64,000 bases of DNA, from NCBI RefSeq assembly GCF_030272615.1, contig NC_081414.1, positions 664,096,938-664,160,937 on the forward strand, given 5' to 3'. A program made the translations under genes and the position numbers. The notes beneath the pieces are model-generated. The model saw nothing but the letters and a program-made list of their open reading frames with translations. It ran no database searches and was not told the DNA's origin. Origin of the DNA: Cryptomeria japonica. Taxonomy: Eukaryota; Streptophyta; Pinopsida; Cupressales; Cupressaceae. The number at the start of each line of letters is the position of its first letter. The stretch's first letter is position 1. Below are positions 1 to 10,218 of this stretch, piece after piece.

Positions 1-83
1 CCTCAAAAGAGGACCCTTCAGTTTTCCCTTAATTGATCTTTAGCTTTCCCTTTCTTGCAAGAGCAAGATTTTCTTCGTCTTCA

Positions 84-3000
84 TGTAGTACCCCTGCCCT
101 AATCTATTTCTAACCTTGGTTTAATCTTGATTAGTTTATCTTAATTTAATGTTATAGGCAGATGTTTGATTTAACGCATAGCTATTGATGTGATTTGCAC
201 TCTAGTTGTATGCAAGTTATTCAGTGTTCCTATTTCGTGATAGTAATATCGGGCTAACGCTTTCATTAAATTTTATATATGTATGCATGTATGATCTTTG
301 GTTGCAGGAGATTTCAGGTGCAACGCCGCATGAGTGCAAGGTTCAGCTTCACCTGGATGTGCAGGTTTGAGTGTACCTTTTTAATCCTTAGAGTTGGATT
401 AGGTGGTCGTAAGACCCTAGTCGACCTTAGTCGTGCTCAAGTGAGCATCGCCAGTCGTCGTCGGTATTCCCTTCTTGTTTGGGTTTGTGAGTCGTCTGTT
501 TGGTTGACCTTCTCGGTTTGCATGCTTGGTGTGTTTGGATAAATTGATAAATTAGTCCTTAGTAATTATTTTGATTAAATATGCGTTTGTGCATTAGAGA
601 TTAATGGATTAAATTAATCGGGAATTCGTTATGCGATTTTCGTTGTTAATGAATTGCTTATTTTTAATTGGGAGTAATTCGATTAAATGACTGATCTTGA
701 ATATTTAATGCATTTTATATATGCTGATGAAAAGAAGTTTTGTATTTAAATTTCAATAGATTCTATTGCATTCGGTTGGCTTTTAAAATTTGAAAGGTTA
801 AATCGTATTAATGGAGGAAATCGATTTTTAGTTGAAAAGGCAAGTCAATTTGTGCAATAGTTAGAAAAGGATTTAATGTTGAGAATTATTTGTGAATAAA
901 ATTTTTAATTCAAAAAAAAAGAATTTTTGGTCAACTCTTCCATATAACCCAAATTTGGGGAAAAATGGAAGCAAGGACATTTTTGGAGAAATTTTGGTTG
1001 GAAAAGATTTTGGAGATGAAATGGGAGGATTTTGGATGGAGAAGGAGGGATTTGGGAGCTGAAGATTGGGGTTCTTCGTCCGATCTTGCCAGGAATGCGA
1101 GATCACGTAGGAGTTGTTTATCCATTTGGTTTTAAAAAAAAATATATGTGTATTTCCATTCTTTTGAAATGGAATTTTAGTTTTAATCTTGGATTTGGGG
1201 GTTGTGAAATCCTACCATTCTGGAATTTTTATTGTAAGTCTCCTTAGGAGACTGTGTTTTCTTAAATTCTTATGGGGTTTGTTGTTCTATGAGGAAATGT
1301 TTTAAAACCCATATCTCCAAGTTTACAAAAATGGATTTCTTGCATGTGAATCGAAATATGGTATTCGAACCAATTCATTGCTATTCTGGTTTTATCAAAA
1401 TACTGAACTGTGTTTAAAAAAAAATAAAGAGAAATATATTTTTTTATTGCGGCCTGGGCGTTTGTTTTGTGTCAGCCTGGGCGAGTTTTAATAATCGAAA
1501 CCTTGGTTGGGGGGAGGGCGGGGAGCGGAGCTCCACCCGCTCCTCCTCCCCTAACCCCCGCTCCTTTCCCTACCTTTGGTTGCAGACCACAGCGGCTGCG
1601 GCCCACGATGGTGGCCGCAGGGGCCGCGGTGGCCGTAGGGCGCCGCGGCACCTGCGGGCACCACCGTGGCGCCGCCCACGAGCTCTCCCCGGCGCTGCGG
1701 CTAGGGCACGGCCCGCCCTCGCCTAGGGTTTTAAAATGCATTTTTTTTTAAGAAAAGAACATAGTTTTTTTAATGCGTTTTGTTTAAACGTAGTTTATAA
1801 AATCATTTTTTTAATGTATTTTTTTTTGTATTCAAAAAAAAATGCAAGTGGTTTTAATATCATTTTAAATGTAAGTGAATTTTAAATGCTAAGTTTTAAT
1901 TGTTCTTAATTATGATTAAGAAGGCAATATCATGACAAATGTAAATTGGGTATTGATTAATTTTATAACGGAGCTTATAGGTTAATCACTATTCAATTTC
2001 ATTTCATGATTTTTGCTCTCTTCCTGATTAAGTTCTGAAACTGTGAATTTTCGCAATTGAATATTGTTGTTTATATTCTTATTGATCTTGGATTGATAAA
2101 TCTAGATCGTACCTTCTAGCTTATTAGAGCATTTGGCTAATTGAGGTATTATTGTTTAAAAACAAAATAGAATAATATGTTACTAGAAAATCGTTGAAAT
2201 ACGATGTAATTACTATTTGATGATGTTAAATATTATCTTAGAACATATCATTTGAGTAATTGAGAAGTAGTGAAATAATTATCGTTGGGCATTAGAAATT
2301 TAACGATATGCTTTTGATAATGATTATCTGTATTTGGACTTCCTTTTTATATTTATATTTCCGTGATCCGTATAGTACATCTGGGATTGAAAATATGAAT
2401 CTGTAGAGATTGATTTTGAGCCAATAGGTCTATGACGTTTTGATTGGAGATTAAATATCTTATTTTAGTTGATTAATGGTTGTCTGAATTTTATTAATAT
2501 GAATTGGTTAAAAAAAAACTCATTATGGCTTAATTTGCCTGTTCGATGCTTTGAGCCTTAGAGAATTAGAAAACCAAGAACAACTTATCCCTAGATGAGG
2601 TAGATAACTGAAACCTGTTTTAGATCTTGTAGAAAACTTGATCGACTTGTAATGATTAAATCAATTTGAGGAAATATTGTCCTTTCTGATTATTGCCTTT
2701 GCGAGTTTTATTGCTGTATTCGCCTTTAATTATGAAATGGCATGTTTTTCTTTGTTTAGTAGGACCCTGTCGTATGGATTGACTTGGGGTACCTGTTTCA
2801 GTCCTCGAATTCCGAGTTGACTGTTGTATTGTGGTAGTGTCATTGTTGATCATATCCTCTTTGTGTGAGTCGAATGATGATTGTGGTTGACCGTTGTTGG
2901 TCGGGTCTCTAATTAGAGTACCGTCAGTAAGTGATTACCCTTGAGTCGTGTTTGACCTGATGGTTGTCTATCCCTTCTTGAACTCCGTTCGTCTGACCAT

Positions 3001-4452
3001 GTCTATTCCTTGGTTTTGAGTTCGTCTGAGTTTAGTCTAGTGTCGTATGGGAAAGTGGCTTTCGATTGGGGGCCGCGCCCAAAGTGGCTGCTGGGTAACC
3101 CGTCGAAAGTGAGTCTAATAAGTGATAACCTTTAAGTAGAATAGAATGTAATCTCTAAGTAAGATAAATGTGCCTCACACATGGGACGAGTGCTATCATA
3201 GACTCGACATGCTGTGAGAAGGCCTGAAATGGCAAACCACCTTCCTTGTCTTCACGAGAGGATGTGTGGGTCCACATGAGGCTTGGATGGGCCAGAAGCT
3301 CGGATTAGGTTGCCAGGGTAACCTAGTGTATGGGGTCGGGACCTATGAAGACTTGCCATGGTATCCATACCAGGTTGTGTGATGACACTTGTCCCTACGT
3401 TCGCTAGTGTGTTGTCGTTTTGTCCTGTTAGGAGTACCTTTGTGAGTCATCCTTTTGTCTCTACCCTTGTGAGTGTCGGTTTCATGTTAGACCTTGGGTG
3501 GTGATGGCTCAGCCTTGTGGATGCTCTTCTGGACCTTTGTATTAGCTTGATTTTGTTCAGCTGGATCCGGTTCTTTTCAGGGATCGTTTATGTATTAATT
3601 GACCGATGCAGTCATTTGTATATTGTTTATGTATCGCCTTGATGGCTGGATTGTATAGTGTAACCTCTTGTATTCTTAACTTTATTATTTATCAGAGGGG
3701 TCTTGCAGTTGAGCAGACCCGGAGATGTAGCCCTTTAGGGGTGAACTCCGAGATCATTATGGTGTTATGTGATGTATTCTCTTATGTTTCCTTTATTCAG
3801 CTTTATCATGTATGATTAGCTTATGTTTAAAATGGATAAGTGGATGAATGGAATTAACCTTAAATGTTTATATGCAATTCTTTCTTGAATGTCATGTTGA
3901 TCGAATGCGTAAGTGGTTTAGATGAGATTTATCGTAGATGCTAGTATGCAATCGTCTTTTGAAATGCAATAAATTGGAGTATGAAAGAATGTAGCTTAGA
4001 GTAATGAATTATACTCAGTTGTTGTTAAGGAATTTAAATATGCTTGGAAAGATCTCTTATGTTATGATGAAATCCTAGTGTATTAGAATGTTAGATGTAT
4101 GGTTTGTAATTTTAAATGAAAAGCTTGAATGAAGATTATGAATGGATCTTAATGATGAATCTTCGCTTGTGATTTATATTCCATCTTTTGAAAGAAATTA
4201 TCCTGATTAAGAATTATCTCATGATTAAGATAATCAGTTTATTGGATCAATTGTGTGAGTTAAGTGAATTGTGATATTTAAGTAATCTCGTTGGGAAACT
4301 CTTTAGGAGTTAGTTGATGTCTTCCGCTATGTAATCTGAATCTTTGGTATCTTGTTGTATCTTATGTGGTGTAACTTAAAAAAATAAAATTATTGCACTC
4401 TATTCTTGAGTTATGGCTTAATCCCTTCGGGGTTTCCTAGCGGGGCATTACA
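84..4452 (+). mobile_element. 4.37-kb solo LTR (copy 1), TSD CTTCA
   Basis: The element begins TGTAGTACCCCTGCC and ends GCGGGGCATTACA, and is flanked by identical 5-bp repeats CTTCA at 79-83 and 4453-4457. It interrupts a copia gag frame. No PBS, PPT or retroelement protein is visible inside, so this is an LTR left after recombination between two LTRs. A second copy in reverse orientation lies at 29,761-33,926 and is clearly similar along its length, for example in the last 180 bases. The interior is AT-rich with poly-A/T runs, a GC-rich patch (1495-1735) and a GC-rich hairpin region (about 3050-3110). The short open frames inside show no recognisable domain. An LTR of this size is unusual; the parent internal region is not in this window. 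Confidence 0.9.
1495..1735. other. GC-rich, CpG-rich patch inside the giant LTR
   Basis: About 240 bases of GC-rich, CpG-rich sequence sit between T-rich runs in an otherwise AT-rich LTR. The reverse-oriented copy of the LTR has a matching patch at about 32,270-32,460, at nearly the same distance from the LTR start (about 1.4-1.65 kb). Because both copies keep it, the patch belongs to the LTR and is not a chance insertion. It may be a promoter or transcription-start region. The overlapping open frames rich in Arg, Pro and Ala are composition artefacts. Confidence 0.6.
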
Positions 4453-4993
4453 CTTCAACCTTCTTTGGTTGACCTCCTTGATGAACACTTTCACGAATCT
4501 CCTCCTAAATAGAATCATCCCAAATCCTTGCCCATTCTAGTAGGTGATCTTTGTCAATAACACACTTGACAAATACTTCCTAGCGCTTTGAAAAACCATT
4601 CAAGGCTATCCACACCAACTCATCATTTGTAATTATCTCTCCAACATGAGCCAACTTGTCCCTTACCTGTGTCAGTCTGGACAAGTAAGAGGTCACGCTC
4701 TCACCCTTGGAAATCTTGGTGTTATGTAATTGGTCTTTGAGCATCATCATACAACTCTAATAGTTGCTTTGATAAACTTTTGTGAGCATATCCCACATTT
4801 CCTTGGTAGTGTCTTTCCCAGATAGAAGAGGAATCAAACAATCTTTTACCCCATCAAGCATAATCCTCTAAGCATTGATTTCATGTGAATCTAGGGCAAT
4901 AGGATCATTTACTGGTGGAATCACTTTGTACTAGCATAGATCCATAACTCGTTCTCCTTGAGAATGGATGTAATTTGAACCTTCCATTGTAAA

Positions 4994-6617
4994 TGTAGAC
5001 ACCTAAAAATGGTCAACGCTTGCGGAGTCATACTTTAACATTTGCGCATTGCCTCATTTTAGGTTTTTGCATCGCATTAACATTTCTCCTATGATTCGTA
5101 CTTGGTTTTTATCATTTGCGAACATCGAGTCATTCTTCTACATTCTTCATTCATCTCGCTCTTGAATTTAGTCTTGTCGACAACACTATCCAGTCATGAT
5201 TTTAATCGATCTTATCCTATTGCATCAATGTGCGTGCTTATTTGTCATCATTTTGGACATCGTCAATCCTAATTAGGGTTTTGTCCTCTTATTAATCTTA
5301 TCATCAATCTTATCATTTTGGACATCGTCAATCCTAATTAGGGTTTTGTCCTCTTATCGATTTGTCATCAATCTTGTCATTTTAACGATCGATTTGTCAT
5401 CGATCGTTGTCATGTTCGATCTTGTCATTTTGTGATCGATTTGTCATCGATCGTGGTCATTTTCAATCTTTTCGTCTTGCAATCTATTTATCATCAATCC
5501 TTGTCCTCTTGTCAATTTTGTCATTTTGCGATCATTTCGCTATCGATCATTGTCTGTCTCAATTATGTCAATTTGGATCAATTTGTCATTGTTCCTCGTC
5601 AATTGGCGCATCAATTAAATCATTTATCACATTGGTCATTTATCAATCCAAAATCAAAATCATGATCGACATTAATTATCTTCAATCAAGACCTAATTGT
5701 CATTCTTGCATTGCTAATTCGTCTTCTAGGGTTTCGTGATTTCATCATTTAACCTTGTGTGTCATTTCTTCTTTTAGGATTAATAAATTGTTTATTAATC
5801 CTAAGTCTTCTCATTACAATTAAATCTTTATTTAATTGGCTAATTATTCTTCCTCTTGTAAATTAATTAATAAATGACAAATTATTAATTAATTTACCTA
5901 ATTTCTTCTAGTTCCTAATTTCCTATTTTTCCATCAATTTCTAATTCCTAATTGTCATCAATTTCAATTTCCTAATTTCTTAATTTTCTAATTCTTAATT
6001 TCAATTTCCTCCTATTTCTCTCCAAAATTCATGGAAATGACATGTCAATTTGTCATAAATTTGTCATAATTGACAATCAATCAATTTTGACATAGAAGTT
6101 GTCATAATTTGTCATAAATTATCAATCAACAAATTTTGCATAGAAAGTGCATAATTTGTCATAATTTGTCATAATTGACATAATTGATTTGCAATTTCCT
6201 TTTGAATTGAATCATGCTAATCTTGTCATCTCTCCAACTCTTCTATAAATTGGATGAATTTCTTCAATCAAACCCCTTGATTCTTAATTAATAATTCCGA
6301 TCAGACTATCAAACTTATGCTTCTAGTACTCTTGAGCTTTTCATCAAAGTCAATCTTGCTTTCAATTGTATGTGCACTTGTAGGTGAGATCCACAAATCC
6401 ATTTGAAGAGGAAAGAAGAACAATGGAGCCGCATGGAAGAAGCATCCAAATCGTCATCTGGTTTGCATGAATATTTGCTTTTGAATGCTTTGTTTTTATG
6501 TCTCTATTGAGTGTGCTTAGGATTAGATCATTGCAATGTGTGTTTGGGATTGAGCTAAATAATGAATAATATGTCCTTTTATATATTGCTTTGATGATTC
6601 CTAATTCCGATGCTACA
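4994..6617 (+). mobile_element. 1.6-kb solo LTR, TSD GTAAA/GTAAG
   Basis: The element begins TGTAGACACCTAAAAATGG and ends CCGATGCTACA. The flanking pentamers are GTAAA (4989-4993) and GTAAG (6618-6622), a target duplication with one later change. Reading across the junction restores the copia gag frame. A plant-like TATA motif (TTCTATAAATT, about 6240) supports plus orientation. The LTR contains a degenerate series of TTTGTCATCAATC-like motifs between about 5200 and 5700, and a near-perfect direct repeat of about 40 bases (ATTTTGGACATCGTCAATCC and following bases, near 5250 and 5312). No protein domain is present. Confidence 0.8.
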
Positions 6618-6748
6618 GTAAGAAGTTAGAAGCACCCTCAAGCCTATCCTCATACCAAACACTAGTTCCCATTGAAAAATAAGACCCTCAAAGAAATTGA
6701 AAACTAAAATATGAAGAAATATATGAAACAAAACTTGGCTTCGTATTC

Positions 6749-6770
6749 AGAGTTTAGAGCTCTAATACCA
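6749..6770 (-). other. primer-binding site of the copia element
   Basis: On the minus strand the sequence directly after the LTR reads TGGTATTAGAGCTCTAA. This is close to the plant initiator-Met tRNA complement TGGTATCAGAGC, with one mismatch, and would prime minus-strand DNA synthesis. It touches the LTR end at 6771 and lies about 90 bases upstream of the gag start, as expected for a copia element. Confidence 0.8.
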
Positions 6771-7404
6771 TGTTAATTTCTATAATCCAACAACAAATTA
6801 ATTGCTCAACAAATATCATAGAAAATAAATAGGAAAAATGTTTACCTATATGATTTGTAACAATTAATATGCTGGGTTAATTAATAGCTAATAATAGTAG
6901 AAGCAAAAATAAAAAACCAATCACAATAAACAAAATAACACAAATAACACTAGTATACCCAAGTAACCCCAATTTGGGGAAAAACTTGCAAATGTTGAAT
7001 CTTCTATTTAGCTTCAAGAGAAAAGTTTCCTTTTGAATACAATCCTAATTGCTAAAGAAATCTTACATGTATAGCCTTCCTAATGAAACTTTAATTATGC
7101 AAGAGAAGTGAAACTTTCCTCATACAACACATCCTAAGAGAATTAACTTACTTACATAACTTGGGAAAGGAACTTTCCTCATATGATGCACATTGAAACT
7201 TTCCTTACATGATGTAAGAGAAAGGAAACTTGTCTCACATAACTCAACCTATATCACACATAAAATTTCTCTTGGTGTTAACCTTACAACTCTAGGAAAT
7301 ATTCTAATTACATAATAGAAAATATCTTCTTTCTAAACATTCAACATGAGTTACACTTAAGCAACTTCCACAATCAGGCTTTCTGAACTACATAAAAATT
7401 AACA
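6771..7404 (-). repeat. 5' LTR of the copia element (634 bp)
   Basis: On the minus strand the LTR starts TGTTAATTTTTATGTAG and ends TATAGAAATTAACA, so it has the short terminal inverted repeat TGTTAATTT/AAATTAACA. The PBS abuts its inner end. The outer neighbouring pentamer is TATTT (7405-7409); its partner lies beyond the left edge of the window, so the TSD cannot be checked. Part of the LTR recurs inverted at 8783-8951. Confidence 0.8.
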
Positions 7405-7700
7405 TATTTTGTCTGGAACATCAAGATGTTGTGCACTACCATTCCCCTCCCATGTATTCAACAAAGATCAACAAGCCTTTCTTCAATACATTGTACAATA
7501 TTTTCTAGTTTACAAGCTCCATGTAAGCTTTTTGCACCATATAATTATCTGGAATGTGTATAGTTTACATACATGAAAACTTTTCTAGATGTAATCTAAG
7601 AAGAAAAAATGCCTACAACATACCAAATACACAATAAATTCATAATAATTGCAACAAAAGTCAGGTAAAAAATTTTAGATGCAACAATAGTCCATTCAAA

Positions 7701-7996
7701 CACGGGGGCTTCACTGGCTAGGCAATATTATATCACGTGCATTCATATTGGGGGGTTTAATATCCCAAAAATGAGGGTGCAATATATTGTATGTCAATGA
7801 AAATAGGGGGTTTCTAATTACTGCTATGAAAAAATACAATATTTGGTGAAAATAGGGGGGCTTTTAATTTAGGTTGTGTATTGGGAGGGGGTGAAAAAAA
7901 AGGAGCCTAGGGCAATATTTTTTAAAAATAGGGGGATTCTTTAGTATTCCATGAACACACATGCTATAACCCAGGTTCACTAAGTGAAGCCCCCAT
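7701..7996. mobile_element. hAT-like MITE, 296 bp, 8-bp TSD
   Basis: Direct repeats CATTCAAA at 7693-7700 and 7997-8004 flank a 296-bp segment. Its ends are inverted: CACGGGGGCTTCACT on the left, and ATGGGGGCTTCACT on the complement of the right end, with weaker similarity continuing for about 40 bases. An 8-bp TSD and a GGGGG-containing TIR are typical of non-autonomous hAT elements. Internally, G-rich blocks of the type AAAATAGGGGG recur about four times at 50-70-bp spacing. It carries no coding sequence. Confidence 0.7.
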
Positions 7997-8782
7997 CATT
8001 CAAAAAATAACTATAGAGCAAGATATTTGCAAATAAAGTTTTTTATTTCTTTAAACTCTATGTTTGAATTTAATTTAGTAGTGTATATTTTCCCATTTCA
8101 ATAAAAAATAAAACTACTTCAAAAGACAACCTCATTTGACATCCTAATAATATAAAACAATAATAGAGTGTTGTAAACTAGATTTATGAAAGGATCGTGT
8201 GAGAAAGTGTGAACGATAACTTATTCTTTTTCTCACTATTATCCAATGTCATTATTTGAATACAATAGATCTATTCCCCTCAGAAACTTTGAACTAAATG
8301 ATCAATTATAACTACTTGGCCCTTTAAGGAGATGATAAGCAACACCTCCCATGCATCAGTTTTAACTTTTAAATGTTTCACATGTCATAAAATTAAATAA
8401 TATTCAAAAAATTCCTTTTTAAGATTAAGCAACACCATTATGAAAAAGAGAGCTCAAACACATTTGGCCATATAGAGTATTATTCAATGCAATGTGAGTA
8501 CCAACCATTTCTAGAAAAGAGATGAGAATAGGCAAAAAATAGTTGTGAGGAAGAGGCAGTGCTCAACATGTATGCAGAATGTGGAAACATAAACAAGGTA
8601 TGTAGATTGTTTATGGTACATGCAAAACTTTATTCCACCAACTAGAATTTTGCAGGACATGTGTCATTCACATACACTTCCAAATGTTATTTTTATGTGT
8701 AGCCTCATCCAAAGACGGTAATCCCAAGACTTATGTTTTTTCATCCATGCCTCTATTTTTATTTGTTCTCTCATATTGAAAT
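7997..8782. other. unassigned AT-rich sequence
   Basis: About 790 bases of AT-rich sequence after the right TSD of the MITE. I see no open frame with recognisable domains, no LTR ends and no tandem repeats here. Confidence 0.5.
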
Positions 8783-8951
8783 TGTTGAGTTTTCTGTAGT
8801 TCAAAAGGTGTGGATTGTGGAAGTTGCTTAAGTGCAACTCATGTTGGATGTTCAACAAGAGGATATTTTTTATTCTGTAATTAGAATGTATCTTAGAGTT
8901 GTGAGGTTATTACCAAGAACAGTTTATGTGTGGATAGTTTGAGTTATGTGT
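8783..8951 (+). repeat. inverted fragment of the copia LTR
   Basis: This segment starts TGTTGAGTTTTCTGTAG and continues with GTGGAAGTTGCTTAAG and ACTCATGTTG. It matches the reverse complement of the outer part of the LTR at 6771-7404 (about 7240-7404). Similarity stops at GAGTTATGTG, so it is a truncated LTR in the opposite orientation. It may come from a second member of the same family. Confidence 0.65.
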
Positions 8952-10152
8952 TGGTCCTCACAACTGGAATGGTAACTAAGTGATAAAACATAATTCAGTG
9001 ATTGAATATCCTTGATTAGCGATCTTTTCCTATGGCAAAGGCTCATTTATTTATCAACTAGGGATGTAAACTTGAAATGGGCCAGCACTGTATGTGCACC
9101 AAGTTCATATTGCAACCATTTTATATAACTACAGGAAAGGGAAATCTTCTTAAAGCAAACACGCTGAATCTCTAATAAACTAATACTTAATCCTACAACT
9201 GGAAATTGCCTTAAACAATTACTATTAAAAGATAATAGAAGTATAGACATAGGAATTGTAGGAATAGACATAGGAATTGTTTCCTATGGTTGCAGGAACA
9301 GACAACTACAAAAAACAACTATAATAGAAGTATGAAAACTAGTTTAAAACATACAAAGGATTACTCACCAAGTGGACCCGCTTGAGTGAGTATTTCCAGA
9401 ACTTCAAATTACACTTATCTAATCATCCAAAATTATTTGATCTCTTTATTTCATCTTTTCTAGAAAATACATACATAACACTAGAAAACTGTGTATTACA
9501 AAATACTATCTTTTTCTCTGCTATCCTCAAGAGGAGAGAGATCCCTTTTATTTATAGGAAAGATTATAACAAACTTCTAACTAACTACTCACATCCCTAT
9601 GGAATAGGTGACTAGAATTTATTAACAAAAGAAGAAGAAGTCAGCACAGTACAGCAAAACAACATTTGTCCTACAGCTGAGAAAATATAGCATGACCACC
9701 TTCTAGATCTAAGATCCACTAGGAATGGTTATAAATGTTTGCATGAATCAATCTGTTGAAGAACTAGTCCAGTGATCCTGATCATAACTGCATTTCTTTG
9801 ATTGGGTCTACATTGTGGTTACATACTTGATAATCTTTTGAACCGCCATCTGTCTTTTCCTCACCTTTGTTGACCCTGCATCAAGATATTAACACGCACA
9901 ACAATATGTGTATATACTAATGCTAACATGATATAACATAAACCATATTGATAATTAAATTTAGATATTTGCATAGATAGATCATTTAAAACCAATATAT
10001 GACATCCTTAGGCATAGGTTAAACCAGTTTCAAAAACACTTGAAAGGTGTCATCTTAGGAAAACGTTATAATCCAAATGTCTAATCATAAGACCTAAGTA
10101 GGAGTATTGTATCAGAAATCTATAAAAATAGAGCCATTGTTTAGGCTCATCA
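8952..10152. other. unassigned region, probably includes a 3' LTR
   Basis: No coding sequence is visible. A short duplication of AATAGACATAGGAATTG occurs near 9240-9280. The right end, reading minus-strand TGATGAGCCTAAACAATGG, directly follows a polypurine tract (complement of TCTCCCCCTAACC at 10,153-10,165). The 3' LTR of the neighbouring gypsy element therefore probably starts at 10,152 and runs leftward. Its far end could not be located. Confidence 0.4.
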
Positions 10153-10165
10153 TCTCCCCCTAACC
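10153..10165 (-). other. polypurine tract of a gypsy element
   Basis: On the minus strand this reads GGTTAGGGGGAGA followed by TGATGAGCC. A G/A-rich run followed by TG is the usual start site of plus-strand DNA synthesis next to a 3' LTR. It lies about 50 bases after the end of the last open frame of this element. A second candidate tract (run of G and A) lies at about 12,853-12,864, so the assignment is tentative. Confidence 0.5.
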
Positions 10166-10218
10166 TAACTTCTTGTTGATCCTCCAACAACAAGAAAATT
10201 TTGGATTCTGGCATTAAG

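Larger units (their letters stand above)
1..6770 (-). pseudogene. copia gag relic split by two solo LTRs
   Basis: This is the start of the Gag polyprotein of a Ty1/copia element, read right to left in three pieces: 6770-6618, 4993-4458 and 83-1, continuing off the window. Gag packages the element RNA. The first piece gives the usual copia start (YEDRLEGASNF at about 6680-6620). The second gives the UBN2-type core with ENELWIYASTK, RIMLDGVKDCL and GESVTSYLSRLTQVRDKL. The last gives EDEENLALARKGK just before where a zinc knuckle would be expected. The reading frame resumes across each inserted LTR once one TSD copy is removed, which confirms both insertions. Several in-frame stops (mostly TAG) and at least one frameshift make it non-functional. 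Confidence 0.85.

Noticed and set aside
279-542. An 87-codon frame near the start of the window
   Set aside because: It falls inside the solo LTR and shows no domain; the second LTR copy does not keep it open.
1467-1751. Overlapping open frames in the GC-rich patch, rich in Arg, Pro and Ala
   Set aside because: They arise on both strands from CpG-rich composition inside an LTR, lack known motifs, and are not conserved as frames in the second LTR copy.
5407-5739. A 110-codon frame rich in Ser, Ile and Cys
   Set aside because: It is a translation of degenerate TTTGTCATCAATC-like repeats inside a solo LTR.
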